Source: Porphyromonas circumdentaria | GTDB taxonomy: Bacteria; Bacteroidota; Bacteroidia; Bacteroidales; Porphyromonadaceae | DNA length: 64,000 nt | Direction of reading: 5' to 3' | Assembly: GCF_900167105.1 (NCBI RefSeq) | Contig: NZ_FUXE01000004.1 | Location: 70,051 to 134,050, forward strand | Shown here: positions 8,685-17,092 of the stretch, piece by piece | Layout of the letters: each line of letters opens with the position of its first letter | Numbering within the stretch: the first letter of the stretch is position 1 | The notes under the pieces: generated by a model | Told to the model about the DNA's origin: nothing | Database searches by the model: none | The model's input: the letters and a program-made list of their open reading frames with translations, nothing else | Position numbers and translations under genes: made by a program

Positions 8685-8969
8685 ATGCTGGGAACAATTC
8701 ATACAAAAAGAGGAATCTTGGTCAATAACGCACTCCTACAACTGGTACACTTGCAGCTGGCTGCGGGCGAGAAGGTACCTGCGCACGATCATAAAGGACA
8801 GGAAGTATTCTTCACTCTGGTAAAAGGCGAGGTGGAAGTTACCCTTCAAGGCGAGGAGGTACACCACTTAAGCGTGGGGCAGGTGCTGCACTTTGCTGGG
8901 GAGGCAACGATAGGCGTAGAGGCAAAAGTCGATAGCGAGTTTTTCGTCTACTTGATTCACCGCCACTAA
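8685..8969 (+). CDS. Small cupin-domain protein
   Basis: This 94-residue protein is one cupin barrel. The first cupin motif is recognisable as P-A-H-D-H-K-G-Q-E-V-F-F-T-L-V-K-G, with two histidines and a glutamate able to bind a metal, and G-E-V-E-V-T-L-Q-G-E follows. Such stand-alone cupins bind small ligands or serve as isomerases and sensors; the substrate cannot be told. It sits alone between kdsC (divergent) and a small membrane protein. Confidence 0.85.
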   Translation: MLGTIHTKRGILVNNALLQLVHLQLAAGEKVPAHDHKGQEVFFTLVKGEVEVTLQGEEVHHLSVGQVLHFAGEATIGVEAKVDSEFFVYLIHRH

Positions 8970-9063
8970 CGTCGGTCGAATGCGAATTTTTAGAGGGAGG
9001 CCATTGTTAGGGTCTCTCTCTGTTTCTGTAGGCTACGTTCTTTCTTGCTCTCGATATAAATCG

Positions 9064-9071
9064 TATCTTTG
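9064..9071 (+). promoter_or_regulatory. Bacteroidota -7 promoter element (TATCTTTG)
   Basis: TATCTTTG lies 31 bases before the ATG at 9103 and matches the TAnnTTTG consensus. The best -33 candidate (TTG at 9045-9047) is spaced 16 bases, shorter than the usual 19. The position supports 9103 rather than the upstream start at 8980. Confidence 0.55.
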
Positions 9072-9102
9072 CCAGCGACAAGCATCAAAAACAAAAGGCA
9101 CT

Positions 9103-9306
9103 ATGAAAAGAATGTACTGGATTATCATGTTGATTGCTATCGTGCTGATTATCGCGGTCGTGGTGGGGGCTGTAATCGCTTTTCTATATCTTCCCGAGAG
9201 TATGCAGGGGGTGGTATTGGGCGTTGGAGCCTTGGCACTCTTCAACTTGGTATTGGTGTTGGGCTTTACCCGCTATAATGGCAGGCGTCGTAATCGTCGC
9301 AGGTAA
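9103..9306 (+). CDS. Small two-helix membrane protein
   Basis: This 67-residue protein has two hydrophobic helices (about 4-28 and 37-56) joined by a short L-P-E-S-M turn and ends in a basic tail (G-R-R-R-N-R-R-R), placing the tail in the cytoplasm. The ATG at 9103 is chosen because a promoter element lies just upstream and because an upstream start at 8980 would add unrelated residues. A terminator follows. Function unknown. Confidence 0.7.
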   Translation: MKRMYWIIMLIAIVLIIAVVVGAVIAFLYLPESMQGVVLGVGALALFNLVLVLGFTRYNGRRRNRRR

Positions 9307-9386
9307 TGGCGATGAGTGTTTGAGGCAACTTTTTTTGTCGCAGGGGGAGCTTTCTCCTCCCTTAACTTCAAAGGAGGTTTTTGAGA

Positions 9387-9407
9387 GGAGCGTTAGGCTC
9401 CTTTTTT
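9387..9407 (+). terminator. Rho-independent terminator
   Basis: GGAGC (9387-9391) pairs with GCTCC (9397-9401) across a five-base loop and is followed by six T. It ends the transcript of the small membrane protein gene. Confidence 0.75.
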
Positions 9408-9456
9408 ATTGTGCCTAATTGCTTTTTCATTCGCTGTGATATTTTTTTGCAATAAA

Positions 9457-9487
9457 TTGTTCTATTGTATAAAAATGTATACATTTG
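9457..9487 (+). promoter_or_regulatory. Promoter for the type IX secreted protein gene
   Basis: TTG (9457-9459), 20 bases, then TACATTTG (9480-9487) fit the Bacteroidota consensus. This implies a leader of about 200 bases before the ATG at 9693, which holds no supported gene. Confidence 0.65.
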
Positions 9488-9692
9488 CGGTGAGGATAGA
9501 GTGGATTGTTGCCTCGGTACTGTTAAGGTTTGTTGTTCTCTGCTCTATGTTGTCCTAAAGATGCACAATATAGACCCTATCCTCGGGAGAGCAGACAGTG
9601 CGCTATGTATCTCTATGACCTATGTGAGGGATGTATCTGCTCCATAGTGTTTCTTTTAAGTGTAAAAAGTTTTGTTTAATGCAGGTGTATTT

Positions 9693-10877
9693 ATGACTCA
9701 GAAAATTAAATCTTTTATAACGTTCGCGCTCTCTATATTGGTGCTCTTTAGCACGATGGGAGCTTCTGCACAGCAGAATGATGATCGCAGATTAGTTAAT
9801 GTCTGGTTCGACAAAGCTCCCGAGGGAGGTACGGTTGTCGTTAAGCAGGGTAGTCGCATACTTCGCGATGGAGATATGGTGAGGAATGGCTCTACCATCA
9901 CAATCCAAGCATCCGTAGCTGTGAGGGACTACTCTTTGGCGGTGCTAAGAGTGGGTGAAAAGCATTATGTAAACCATCCCGTGCAGAGCGTTTCTGTAAA
10001 GTATAGGGTAGAGGGAGAAACTTTCATCAAGGCAATTTTTACAGTGATTCAAGAAAACGCAAAATCTCGTGTGAATATTCAGAGCACGCAAGGGGGTATT
10101 ATGGGAGTGTCTGTAGGAGATAGAAAAATATTTTCTGGTCAAGAGGTTCCTGTAGGTACTATATTGCGCATTGGGGCACAATCAGCTAAGAGCTACCTTC
10201 TTACTGCTATAAAAGTGCAGGGCGGTCAATCTTTGCTTGATGTGCCTTACACCAATGAACCTGTTGAAGTATTTTATCAAGTTCAAGATAGGAGTACCTC
10301 TGTAAATGTATTGTTTGAGCATTATAATTCCATCCCACAGAAGACGGTACCTCTCTGTATAAATACTTATGGAGACGGAGGTCGCCTATACGTATTCTTG
10401 GGAGATAAGCAGGTGCATAATAACGATCAAGTGCCCCTAAAGGGTATTTTAACTCTGAAGACCATTCCCGAAAGACACGGTTGGCTAACTAAACTTACGG
10501 TAGGACGCTTAGGTGTTGTGTGTGAGCCTATGGCAACTCCTTTTACCTATCGTCATGAGATTGGCGAAGCTGTTATTATAGCGGCAACATTTTCTACTGA
10601 TCCATTTTCTCAAGAGAAGGGTAACCAACCTCGCAGTAATGAGGGTATTGAAGGAGCAAATACTGCTATTCTTTCGGTATTGAAAGATGGAAGAGAGATT
10701 TTAATAGAGCGTGCAGAACCCAACGTAGCTGTACAACTCTACAATATGAGAGGAGAGGTGGTATGTCAAGATCGCACCAACGCAGAGGGTTATTGCAAGC
10801 TTGTAGCTGAGGGAGTGCCCGCAGGGGCTTATCTATTCAATGCAGGCGTTGTAAGGCAAAAGGTTTTTGTCCATTAA
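9693..10877 (+). CDS. Secreted beta-rich protein with a type IX secretion C-terminal domain
   Basis: From the ATG at 9693 the protein has 394 residues. It starts with a clear signal peptide (M-T-Q-K-I-K, hydrophobic core, A-S-A-Q cleavage). The body holds about three similar beta-rich segments of roughly 90 residues, each with phrases such as V-K-Q-G-S-R-I-L-R-D-G-D and G-D-R-K-I-F-S-G-Q-E. The last 65 residues (V-Q-L-Y-N-M-R-G-E-V to K-V-F-V-H) match the type A sorting domain used by the type IX secretion system. The protein is therefore likely exported and fixed to the cell surface. An upstream start at 9672 would add seven residues before the signal and is less likely. Confidence 0.85.
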   Translation: MTQKIKSFITFALSILVLFSTMGASAQQNDDRRLVNVWFDKAPEGGTVVVKQGSRILRDGDMVRNGSTITIQASVAVRDYSLAVLRVGEKHYVNHPVQSVSVKYRVEGETFIKAIFTVIQENAKSRVNIQSTQGGIMGVSVGDRKIFSGQEVPVGTILRIGAQSAKSYLLTAIKVQGGQSLLDVPYTNEPVEVFYQVQDRSTSVNVLFEHYNSIPQKTVPLCINTYGDGGRLYVFLGDKQVHNNDQVPLKGILTLKTIPERHGWLTKLTVGRLGVVCEPMATPFTYRHEIGEAVIIAATFSTDPFSQEKGNQPRSNEGIEGANTAILSVLKDGREILIERAEPNVAVQLYNMRGEVVCQDRTNAEGYCKLVAEGVPAGAYLFNAGVVRQKVFVH

Positions 10878-10940
10878 AGCACTGCAGAGGAAAAAGCCCA
10901 ATGGTTTGAAATAGTTAGTAATAATTAAGTTGTGATAGAT

Positions 10941-10977
10941 GGGGAGGATTCCTATTTTTGGGGTCTTCCCTGTTTTG
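10941..10977 (+). terminator. Probable terminator between convergent genes
   Basis: GGGAGGA and TCTTCCC (about 10942-10969) pair with one G-T wobble and are followed by a T-rich stretch. It lies between the convergent type IX cargo gene and the dipeptidase gene. Confidence 0.5.
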
Positions 10978-11000
10978 TTCTCGGGAGGAGAGTTGGGACT

Positions 11001-11720
11001 TTAGAAGTTGAGTAGGGAGTAGCGACGGCGTACCTCTTTCATATCAATTCGTTCCTGAAAGTGCCACCACTCTCGATGGTAGCAACGTAGCCCCACTTCT
11101 GCCATAATTTGGCGTAAAAACTCTCTATTGGCTTTTGCTTGGGGCGATATACGTCCCGCCTTTACCAACTGTTCCTCTTTGTCGGTATGTGCCTCCTCGC
11201 CGAAGTGGTCAAAAGGTGTACCCATATCAAGTAAATTGCCTTTTTCGTCTACTATACTGAGGTCTACCGCTACACCGTAGTTGTGTCTTCCGCCTCTGTC
11301 TCCATTGGCAACGTAGATTTTGAGCGGAGTATTGGCCACCAAAGCATACATTTTGCGCTGTACACTGATGGGGCGTGCGGCATCGAATATGACAAGACGA
11401 TAGCCAGGGCGACGTCGGGAAAGAATAGTTTGCGCCTTGGCAATTCGCTGGGCAAATCCTTTTTCTAAGTAGGCTTTGTTGAGGTCGGTATAGAGTTGTT
11501 GTCCTGTGAAGTTGTCGGTTGTTGCGTAGCGCAGATCAATTACTATCTCGGGGGCGAGGGTGGTTACTTCTACCATTCCATGGCGGAGCATAAGGGCGTC
11601 TAAGGAGTGCTTCGAGCCTGCTTGTTGTACTGTTGGGTACGATAGAGAAGCCGTGTAAGATGTCTCGGCGGGAGAGAATAGTGTGCAGGCGCAGGATAAA
11701 AGGAGGGTGTGAAGTATCAT
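11001..11720 (-). CDS. ddpX: D-alanyl-D-alanine dipeptidase, VanX/DdpX type (peptidase M15D)
   Basis: From the ATG at 11720 the protein has 239 residues. It shows the VanX pattern: D-A-A-R-P, then the zinc ligands in G-R-H-N-Y-G-V-A-V-D and E-W-W-H-F. The N-terminus is hydrophobic with L-L-L-S-C, so it may be an exported lipoprotein. In commensals such enzymes usually recycle D-Ala-D-Ala from the wall rather than give vancomycin resistance; no vanHA genes are near. A GTG at 11744 overlaps the promoter -7 element, so the start at 11720 is preferred. Confidence 0.9.
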   Translation of the reverse strand: MILHTLLLSCACTLFSPAETSYTASLSYPTVQQAGSKHSLDALMLRHGMVEVTTLAPEIVIDLRYATTDNFTGQQLYTDLNKAYLEKGFAQRIAKAQTILSRRRPGYRLVIFDAARPISVQRKMYALVANTPLKIYVANGDRGGRHNYGVAVDLSIVDEKGNLLDMGTPFDHFGEEAHTDKEEQLVKAGRISPQAKANREFLRQIMAEVGLRCYHREWWHFQERIDMKEVRRRYSLLNF

Positions 11721-11743
11721 ATAGTTGTCTTTTGCGTTTGCCA

Positions 11744-11751
11744 CAAAGGTA
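11744..11751 (-). promoter_or_regulatory. Promoter -7 element for the dipeptidase gene
   Basis: On the minus strand this reads TACCTTTG, matching TAnnTTTG, 24 bases before the ATG at 11720. It decides the start: a GTG at 11744 would lie inside the promoter. Confidence 0.6.
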
Positions 11752-11927
11752 GGGAGTATTTGAGACTCTTACGCCTCCTCATCGGGTCAAGCCCCCGAGG
11801 TAAAAATACGGAGCTTATACTTTTTAGCATACTACCTTAGCTAAAGCATAAGAGGCTTATTGGAATTTCTGTTGAAGTCTGATATTCTTAGGGTCAAAAC
11901 TGAATATATCTTTATCCCTGTTATTGC

Positions 11928-13252
11928 CCAGGGCTCACGCATTTGAAAATTCATAGATAGTCGATGTTGACAATATGGGAGGGGTCTTTCGTGGCATTAA
12001 TCTTTTGTATGGCAGCAAGTGCTTTTTTCTTCTTTTTCTTCAATCTTTCGAGAAAGAACAGTGCCATTTTATAGATGATATTGACATTCTTGGCAGCATT
12101 CCCCTTACGTCTTAAAGATTTATCTTCTCCCATAATCACATCCAAACAATAATGTAGGTTATTCTCTATGGCCCAATGGTTTCTGATAAGGTGAAACACT
12201 TTGTCGGGCTCTGAAAGAGAGGAGATAAAGTAAGAGATTTCGACACTCTCCGAGCTGTCCCTTTTATTGTGTCTAGTCCTTGTCATCTTGTGAATGGAAT
12301 GCAGTGCCACCCACTTGTCCAAATCTTTATACTGCTCAATCTCTTTAAATCTCTGTGGTTCAACGAACGACTCCATCACACGGCTCTCTATGCGACCATG
12401 ACTGGCATTGACTTCTTCTATCTTAGTGATTTTGTCTTTGTAAAAAGGACTGAAAAAATCCTCTACCTCCAAGAGGGTCCCCTACTGATTGCCCTTTACA
12501 TTCAGGATGTAATCCCCTGAGCTGTCCACAATCTTATTTACGATCTCTTTTTGTGTACCAATAGCATCTATGGTAACCACATTGCCTTCCAAGTCTATCA
12601 AATCAAGCAGCTTTTTGATGGCATTATTTCATTAGACTTTTGAGAGATATAGACCTGATTGAAAGAAGCTCTAAGTCCGGCAATATAGGCAGTAACAGAG
12701 TGTGCCTCTGCATCGGGACTGAGTTTTTTTACTCCCCGCATAGTCTTACCATCTATGCAGATATGCTGCCCCATCATTTCAAAAACCGAGGAGAGCCAAG
12801 CAGTAAAAGCTTCGATAAACTTTTCAGGATTTAGGAGAGCACAAGCATAACTGAAAGTGTCATGCGAAGGGGTGTATCGTTTTAACTTTCTCCAGGTTAT
12901 TCTTGTGTATAGCTCTTTAAGGTCATCTTCATGCAGCTCTGCGTATAATTCGAAGTCAGCCCAAGTTGTATAGCCAGACATAATTGCACAGAACATGATT
13001 AGAAGCAGGTAGTCTATGGGGTATGTCAAATGATTCCCATGACGAGGGTCTGGAATAGTGGAAAGGATAGAGAAGATATTATCCATGATTCTATATCTGA
13101 TATGACATTAATTGGTTGATAATCAGATATAAAGATACTGAAAAGTGTCGATATGGACAAGAAAAAACAAAGCTAATATGCTGAATATTAATGATTTATC
13201 ATATACTTCTGTTCGGATGAAGACATTCAGATTTCAAATGCGTGAGCCCTGG
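11928..13252. mobile_element. Insertion sequence of the ISAs1 type, degenerate
   Basis: Perfect 21-bp terminal inverted repeats (11928-11948 and 13232-13252, core GGGCTCACGCATTTGAAA) bound a 1325-bp element with one broken transposase gene. No clear target-site duplication is seen: the left flank ends TTATTGCC and the right flank begins CGGTTGCC. The left flank is chromosomal (after ddpX) and the right flank is conjugative-transposon debris, which fits an IS-mediated deletion. Confidence 0.88.
11951..13086 (-). pseudogene. ISAs1-family transposase, frameshifted and with an internal stop
   Basis: The N-terminal part (start 13086) has the family opening I-P-D-P-R-H-G and the segment I-D-G-K-T-M-R-G-V. 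The frame breaks near 12625 after K-S-N-E-I; homology continues in another frame (D-L-E-G-N-V-V-T-I-D-A-I-G-T-Q-K-E-I) up to a TAG at 12482-12484, and then resumes in M-E-V-E-D-F-F-S through N-H-W-A-I-E-N-N-L-H-Y-C-L-D-V to the end. At least two lesions make it inactive in cis, though intact ends could be moved by a related transposase. Confidence 0.9.
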
Positions 13253-13263
13253 CGGTTGCCCTG

Positions 13264-13692
13264 ATGACAGAGAAGAAAATCGGCACGATTGATCCCGTTG
13301 CCATTCGGGAACTTATTTCGCAAGGTATTCCCATGAAAAGAAAAGAGAGTGAGATGAAACGCTCTTAATCAGAAGAGCGGTGTATCGAACTGGAACGTCC
13401 AAATGACGAACCAATATCAAAGGATTTTTCAAGAGCCCCAAGAAGAGAAAGGCGAAAGGCTGACAAGGGTGATTATGAGTTGCTTTTCATCTGTCGCAAT
13501 ACTTTGAAAAATCGCAAGACCATCTATATTGCCAAAGAGTTGCAAGACACATTGGCAGAGATAGTCATGTCTATGAGAAACAGGGATATGACCATCGGCA
13601 TCTATGTGGAGAACATCATTCTCCATCACTTTGAAGTCTATAAGGACGAAATAAACAGATTAAATGAACTCAAATTCAAAAAGCTATTGTAA
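13264..13692 (+). pseudogene. DUF3408 (conjugative transposon TraB/TraC-like) gene with a nonsense codon
   Basis: The frame from ATG 13264 encodes M-T-E-K-K-I-G and A-I-R-E-L-I-S-Q-G-I-P, stops at a TAA (13366-13368), and continues in the same frame to 13692 with N-R-K-T-I-Y-I-A-K-E-L-Q, I-G-I-Y-V-E-N-I-I-L-H-H-F-E. This is the layout of DUF3408 proteins found just after traA in Bacteroidales conjugative transposons. The IS end lies 11 bases upstream and has removed or cut the preceding gene, whose last codons may read R-L-P-stop, overlapping this ATG. Confidence 0.7.
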
Positions 13693-13693
13693 G

Positions 13694-13930
13694 ATGAAAA
13701 AACAAAACGCAAGACAAAATGTAAGGCAGGCAGCCCGAACGGAAAACAAGAGTGTATCATCCAAAGTGACTATCCACAACTCTACTACGCTTATAGAGCG
13801 TTCGGAAACAGGACAGAAAAGCCGAAACAAGAGGTCGGTGATTACGAGGAGACTTTTCGAAAACGGTATATCATGAAAAAGGGAGTGTCCGTCTATGTTT
13901 CCCAACAGATGATGCAAATACTTAGCTTTA
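13694..13930 (+). pseudogene. Second DUF3408 gene, frameshifted and truncated
   Basis: Starting at ATG 13694, 1 base after the previous stop, the frame gives M-K-K-Q-N-A-R-Q-N-V-R and S-K-V-T-I-H-N-S-T-T-L-I-E. Near 13800-13820 homology moves to another frame: K-P-K-Q-E-V-G-D-Y-E-E-T-F and then V-S-V-Y-V-S-Q-Q-M-M-Q-I-L-S-F. The usual C-terminal helices are missing after about 13925. Together with the preceding pseudogene it is a remnant of a conjugative transposon's tra region. Confidence 0.6.
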
Positions 13931-14160
13931 TGAATTATTTAGCATTGATGATAAAAATTAATACTATGATATTAGAGAGGTTTATGTTTCAAAAGAATAA
14001 TATAATAAGGTGGTCTCCGTATTTTATATAACGTATAACTACCTTGATTATATCTTCATCAAATCTATGATAAAACCAATGTGACAAATTAAGAGTAAAA
14101 TTGAAACGAAGAGCAATTATGCAGTAGTTTCACGAAACACGAAATCTATCGCATCTACTC

Positions 14161-15429
14161 TTAAATATCTTCGTCAATTTCTGCATGAATGGCTTTCAGA
14201 TATGCATTAATATCTATAGCGGGAATAGTGCCAATAAACTTTAAATAGTTTACAAGCTGAAGAAAGAATGTAAAGAGAGACACGTCTTTGTCGCTAAACA
14301 TAACCTCTTTTACTTTGCGGCTTTCATACACTTGTCTTATATACTTGCGATTATCCTCGATACTGCAGGTTGGAGCTATACCTTCAGGTTCTGTTTCGTT
14401 ATAATCAACATAAAAACTGCCTGTATCACAGAGACATCCTAAATCTAATGTCTGTAGCCCTTTCAATTCCTTTAACTTCTTTTTTACCGTATCGTTCCCA
14501 CTATATGAACTAGTCGTAGTTAAAATACCGCCAATTATCTTAGTTAGTGGTCTAGCGACCGCAGTTTTTCCTGAGGCAACCATACCAATACTTGTTCTTT
14601 TCAGCGTACGAACGCTCTCAACTTTCTGGGCTGCATATTCTATATACCCTTTTACATCCTGTTTCACTTCAAACACGGCATACACGCTTTCTGCCGGTAT
14701 ATACATAAAACTATCCTGCTTGAATATGAAGGGTGTATAAATGGCATCATAAATGACTACGTCCATCTGTTCGCTAACATTGCCTGTCGAATCTATCACT
14801 ATAGCCTTATCCACTTTATATCTGTCAGGAAGATAGGTCCGTAGAAACTCAATCCAATGTTGCTCCGTAGCATCACCTTTGCTGCCAGGATGTTCAATAA
14901 ATTCCCTGTTTACATTCAGGCTAGCCAACATCTGGTTCTGCAAGCCATGAAATAAATCCCTTAAATCTATCATTTTCTTGTATTCCAACAATTGATTATT
15001 CATATAACAATAAAAGTTATGAGCACTAAGTCCATTACTTCTAACACTGACTATCAGTAGTAACGGATTCTTAATGGCCACTTCTTTCTCAATATCTATC
15101 ATAGCCGCCAAGTCAGTGCTGCTATATTGTGTGGAACCATTTGGATGACTATGCCATTCGCCCACATATTGCAACCCCTCCTTGGCTAATTGTTCCCATA
15201 CATTTTCCAAACCCTTGGTAATGCGCATAAACTTTGTCCTGCCAGTCAATTTTTCCACAGGCACCACAACTTTTTCTATATACACCGTATGCCTATCTGT
15301 AGAATATCGTCCTGCGAGCATTCCTCCGTTCTCGTTAGGATATTCGCCCTCAGCCTGCAACTTTATTTGGTTGAATACTAAGGTTGGTATCTCTATATAC
15401 AAATCATTACTTGCCAAATAATACTTCAT
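14161..15429 (-). CDS. Cap3-like JAB/JAMM isopeptidase fused to a DUF6602-like PD-(D/E)xK domain
   Basis: This 422-residue protein has two domains. Residues 1-165 form a JAB protease: E33 with G-G (33-36), then H93-S-H95-P, S103 and D106, a perfect JAMM zinc site. In type II CBASS this protein (Cap3) removes the CD-NTase from its conjugates. Residues 170-420 look like a DUF6602 domain: H-P-G-S-K-G, L-P-D-R-Y-K-V, Q-M-D223-V-V-I-Y-D and F-E254-V-K256, which reads as a PD-(D/E)xK nuclease site. The usual Cap3 is only the protease, so the fusion is unusual and supplies a candidate effector. The start overlaps the end of the E2-E1 gene by 4 bases (ATGA). Confidence 0.85.
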   Translation of the reverse strand: MKYYLASNDLYIEIPTLVFNQIKLQAEGEYPNENGGMLAGRYSTDRHTVYIEKVVVPVEKLTGRTKFMRITKGLENVWEQLAKEGLQYVGEWHSHPNGSTQYSSTDLAAMIDIEKEVAIKNPLLLIVSVRSNGLSAHNFYCYMNNQLLEYKKMIDLRDLFHGLQNQMLASLNVNREFIEHPGSKGDATEQHWIEFLRTYLPDRYKVDKAIVIDSTGNVSEQMDVVIYDAIYTPFIFKQDSFMYIPAESVYAVFEVKQDVKGYIEYAAQKVESVRTLKRTSIGMVASGKTAVARPLTKIIGGILTTTSSYSGNDTVKKKLKELKGLQTLDLGCLCDTGSFYVDYNETEPEGIAPTCSIEDNRKYIRQVYESRKVKEVMFSDKDVSLFTFFLQLVNYLKFIGTIPAIDINAYLKAIHAEIDEDI

Positions 15430-17084
15430 AACTTGTTTATCTTTAAATTCAAGTCGTCTTCTGTTATATAAAAATTACTTAAGGCTTCCTGCTTGCTCAA
15501 CATCTTGATAATATGCTTCACGGCGACTTGCACTTTGCATTCTATGTCATTATACGAAGCCTTAAAGGTTGGATTCCAACATCCCGTGGGGTTATACATG
15601 TCGGTTTCCGCATCGTGCTTAAGCAAGCCATATATCAACAAAACTGTTTCTGTCACATTGGGCGAAAAGGCACATATCAAATCCTGTGCATGATTTGTTA
15701 TAGATAGATTAACCAGCAGAGCTTTCGTACCCACGGAATCCATTATCCTCATTAACTGATTATCCGTAGTACAATCAAATATCACATCAAACCCGTCAAA
15801 GAACTCTGCAAGAGCACTTTTTTCTTCATGCCCTGCCGCATATGTTTTTATCACTAAGTCAGCAATAGACTTCAAACTGGAACATTCAACATGAGGCGAA
15901 ATCTGCGTCAGTAAATTCGTTATATCCAAGGTTTTCTCAATTATACCTGTATAAAAAGGATATGCAGACCGGCAAACATTACCCGGTTCCTTGTTGTCTA
16001 TGTCATATAGAGTCAGGTTTTTCGCACCACATCTTGTTAGAGTTTCAGCCAAAATACTTCCTATAGCCCCGACACCCATAATCAGCATTTTTTTGTTAGC
16101 CAGTTCTTCTGGCATAGCTCCACGCCCAAAGAAATACTTATAGGAAATATCCACGGTTTCTGCCCATTGGATTTGCCCTTGCCTAAAATCAGTGAACCAA
16201 AACCTGTTCTTACCAGTGCCCACCCGCACAGGTTCTATCGGCAGATCATCCATGAAGAGCATCATTGCCTGCCAGTGAACGCCGCCTTCAGGTATTCTAT
16301 ATCCACAAAACAACGGGAAGAAATCACACTTGTCTCTATGCGATACCACAAAACTATGGATATAGTTTTTCTGACTCTGCGAGAAAAGTCCCTTGATAGA
16401 ATCGTAATTCTCAACAATAAACTTGTTGTACACCGATGGGATGTTGTTCAACAGACAATATACTCCCTCAAACGAAATTAATTCTTGGTAGGACTTGCTA
16501 ATCCTACAGAACAATTCCTTCTTCTTTACCTGCACGCACGACACAAATTTTTGTGCCACATGGTTGATGACTGGCTTGTCATTTTTTCGACCTATTGGTA
16601 ATGCCGCATAGTGTACCTCTCCATAATCTCCTTCAGTAAAATCCTCTTGAGTCTCTGCGAAGCAAAAAGTATAATACTGCTCGCGAATCAGATCATGGTT
16701 TACCACCAGATGCTCATAGTGTGCATCTTTTTCTCCCCTTACATAGTATTTCTCCACCCATTCCTTCAGCTGTTTCAAGTCGTTCACAAACTGACTTTCA
16801 GCATTCTCATATTCCGCAGGATGCATACAAAGATTCCCACCCTGCATAATGTGCGGATAGTCTAGCAGATTCTTATTTTGAAAATGGATAGGTTCACTGC
16901 CCATAGCTTTAAACGGGTAGGTAGGGCTGATTTCTACATTCCATTCCAAATTTGTATTGTCTTGGCCTGTAGCCACAGCAATACGACCTTTCAACGAGCC
17001 AGCCTCATCGATGGTAAAATCATCAACAAGGCTAACTCCAGAAAGGGTACCTATCAATTTCTTTATTTTATCTGCCGTCATCAT
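15426..17084 (-). CDS. cap2: Cap2-like E2-E1 fusion, ubiquitin-like conjugation enzyme of CBASS
   Basis: This 552-residue protein begins with an E2-like domain (about 1-130) whose active-site cysteine is C86 in G-G-N-L-C-M-H-P. A linker leads to a ThiF/E1 adenylation domain (about 315-530) with the nucleotide loop G-V-G-A-I-G-S (337-343) and the E1 cysteine C502 in G-C-W-N-P-T-F. All catalytic residues are present. In type II CBASS, Cap2 adenylates the C-terminus of the CD-NTase and attaches it to a target, priming signal synthesis. It lies 8 bases after the CD-NTase gene and overlaps the JAB gene. Confidence 0.92.
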   Translation of the reverse strand: MMTADKIKKLIGTLSGVSLVDDFTIDEAGSLKGRIAVATGQDNTNLEWNVEISPTYPFKAMGSEPIHFQNKNLLDYPHIMQGGNLCMHPAEYENAESQFVNDLKQLKEWVEKYYVRGEKDAHYEHLVVNHDLIREQYYTFCFAETQEDFTEGDYGEVHYAALPIGRKNDKPVINHVAQKFVSCVQVKKKELFCRISKSYQELISFEGVYCLLNNIPSVYNKFIVENYDSIKGLFSQSQKNYIHSFVVSHRDKCDFFPLFCGYRIPEGGVHWQAMMLFMDDLPIEPVRVGTGKNRFWFTDFRQGQIQWAETVDISYKYFFGRGAMPEELANKKMLIMGVGAIGSILAETLTRCGAKNLTLYDIDNKEPGNVCRSAYPFYTGIIEKTLDITNLLTQISPHVECSSLKSIADLVIKTYAAGHEEKSALAEFFDGFDVIFDCTTDNQLMRIMDSVGTKALLVNLSITNHAQDLICAFSPNVTETVLLIYGLLKHDAETDMYNPTGCWNPTFKASYNDIECKVQVAVKHIIKMLSKQEALSNFYITEDDLNLKINKL

Positions 17085-17092
17085 ATTCTATA

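Noticed and set aside
9465-9647. 60-codon frame in the leader before the type IX cargo gene
   Set aside because: It starts inside the promoter's -33/-7 spacer and has no protein-like composition.
11921-13260. Target-site duplication of the IS
   Set aside because: TTATTGCC on the left and CGGTTGCC on the right share only the last part; not good enough to call.
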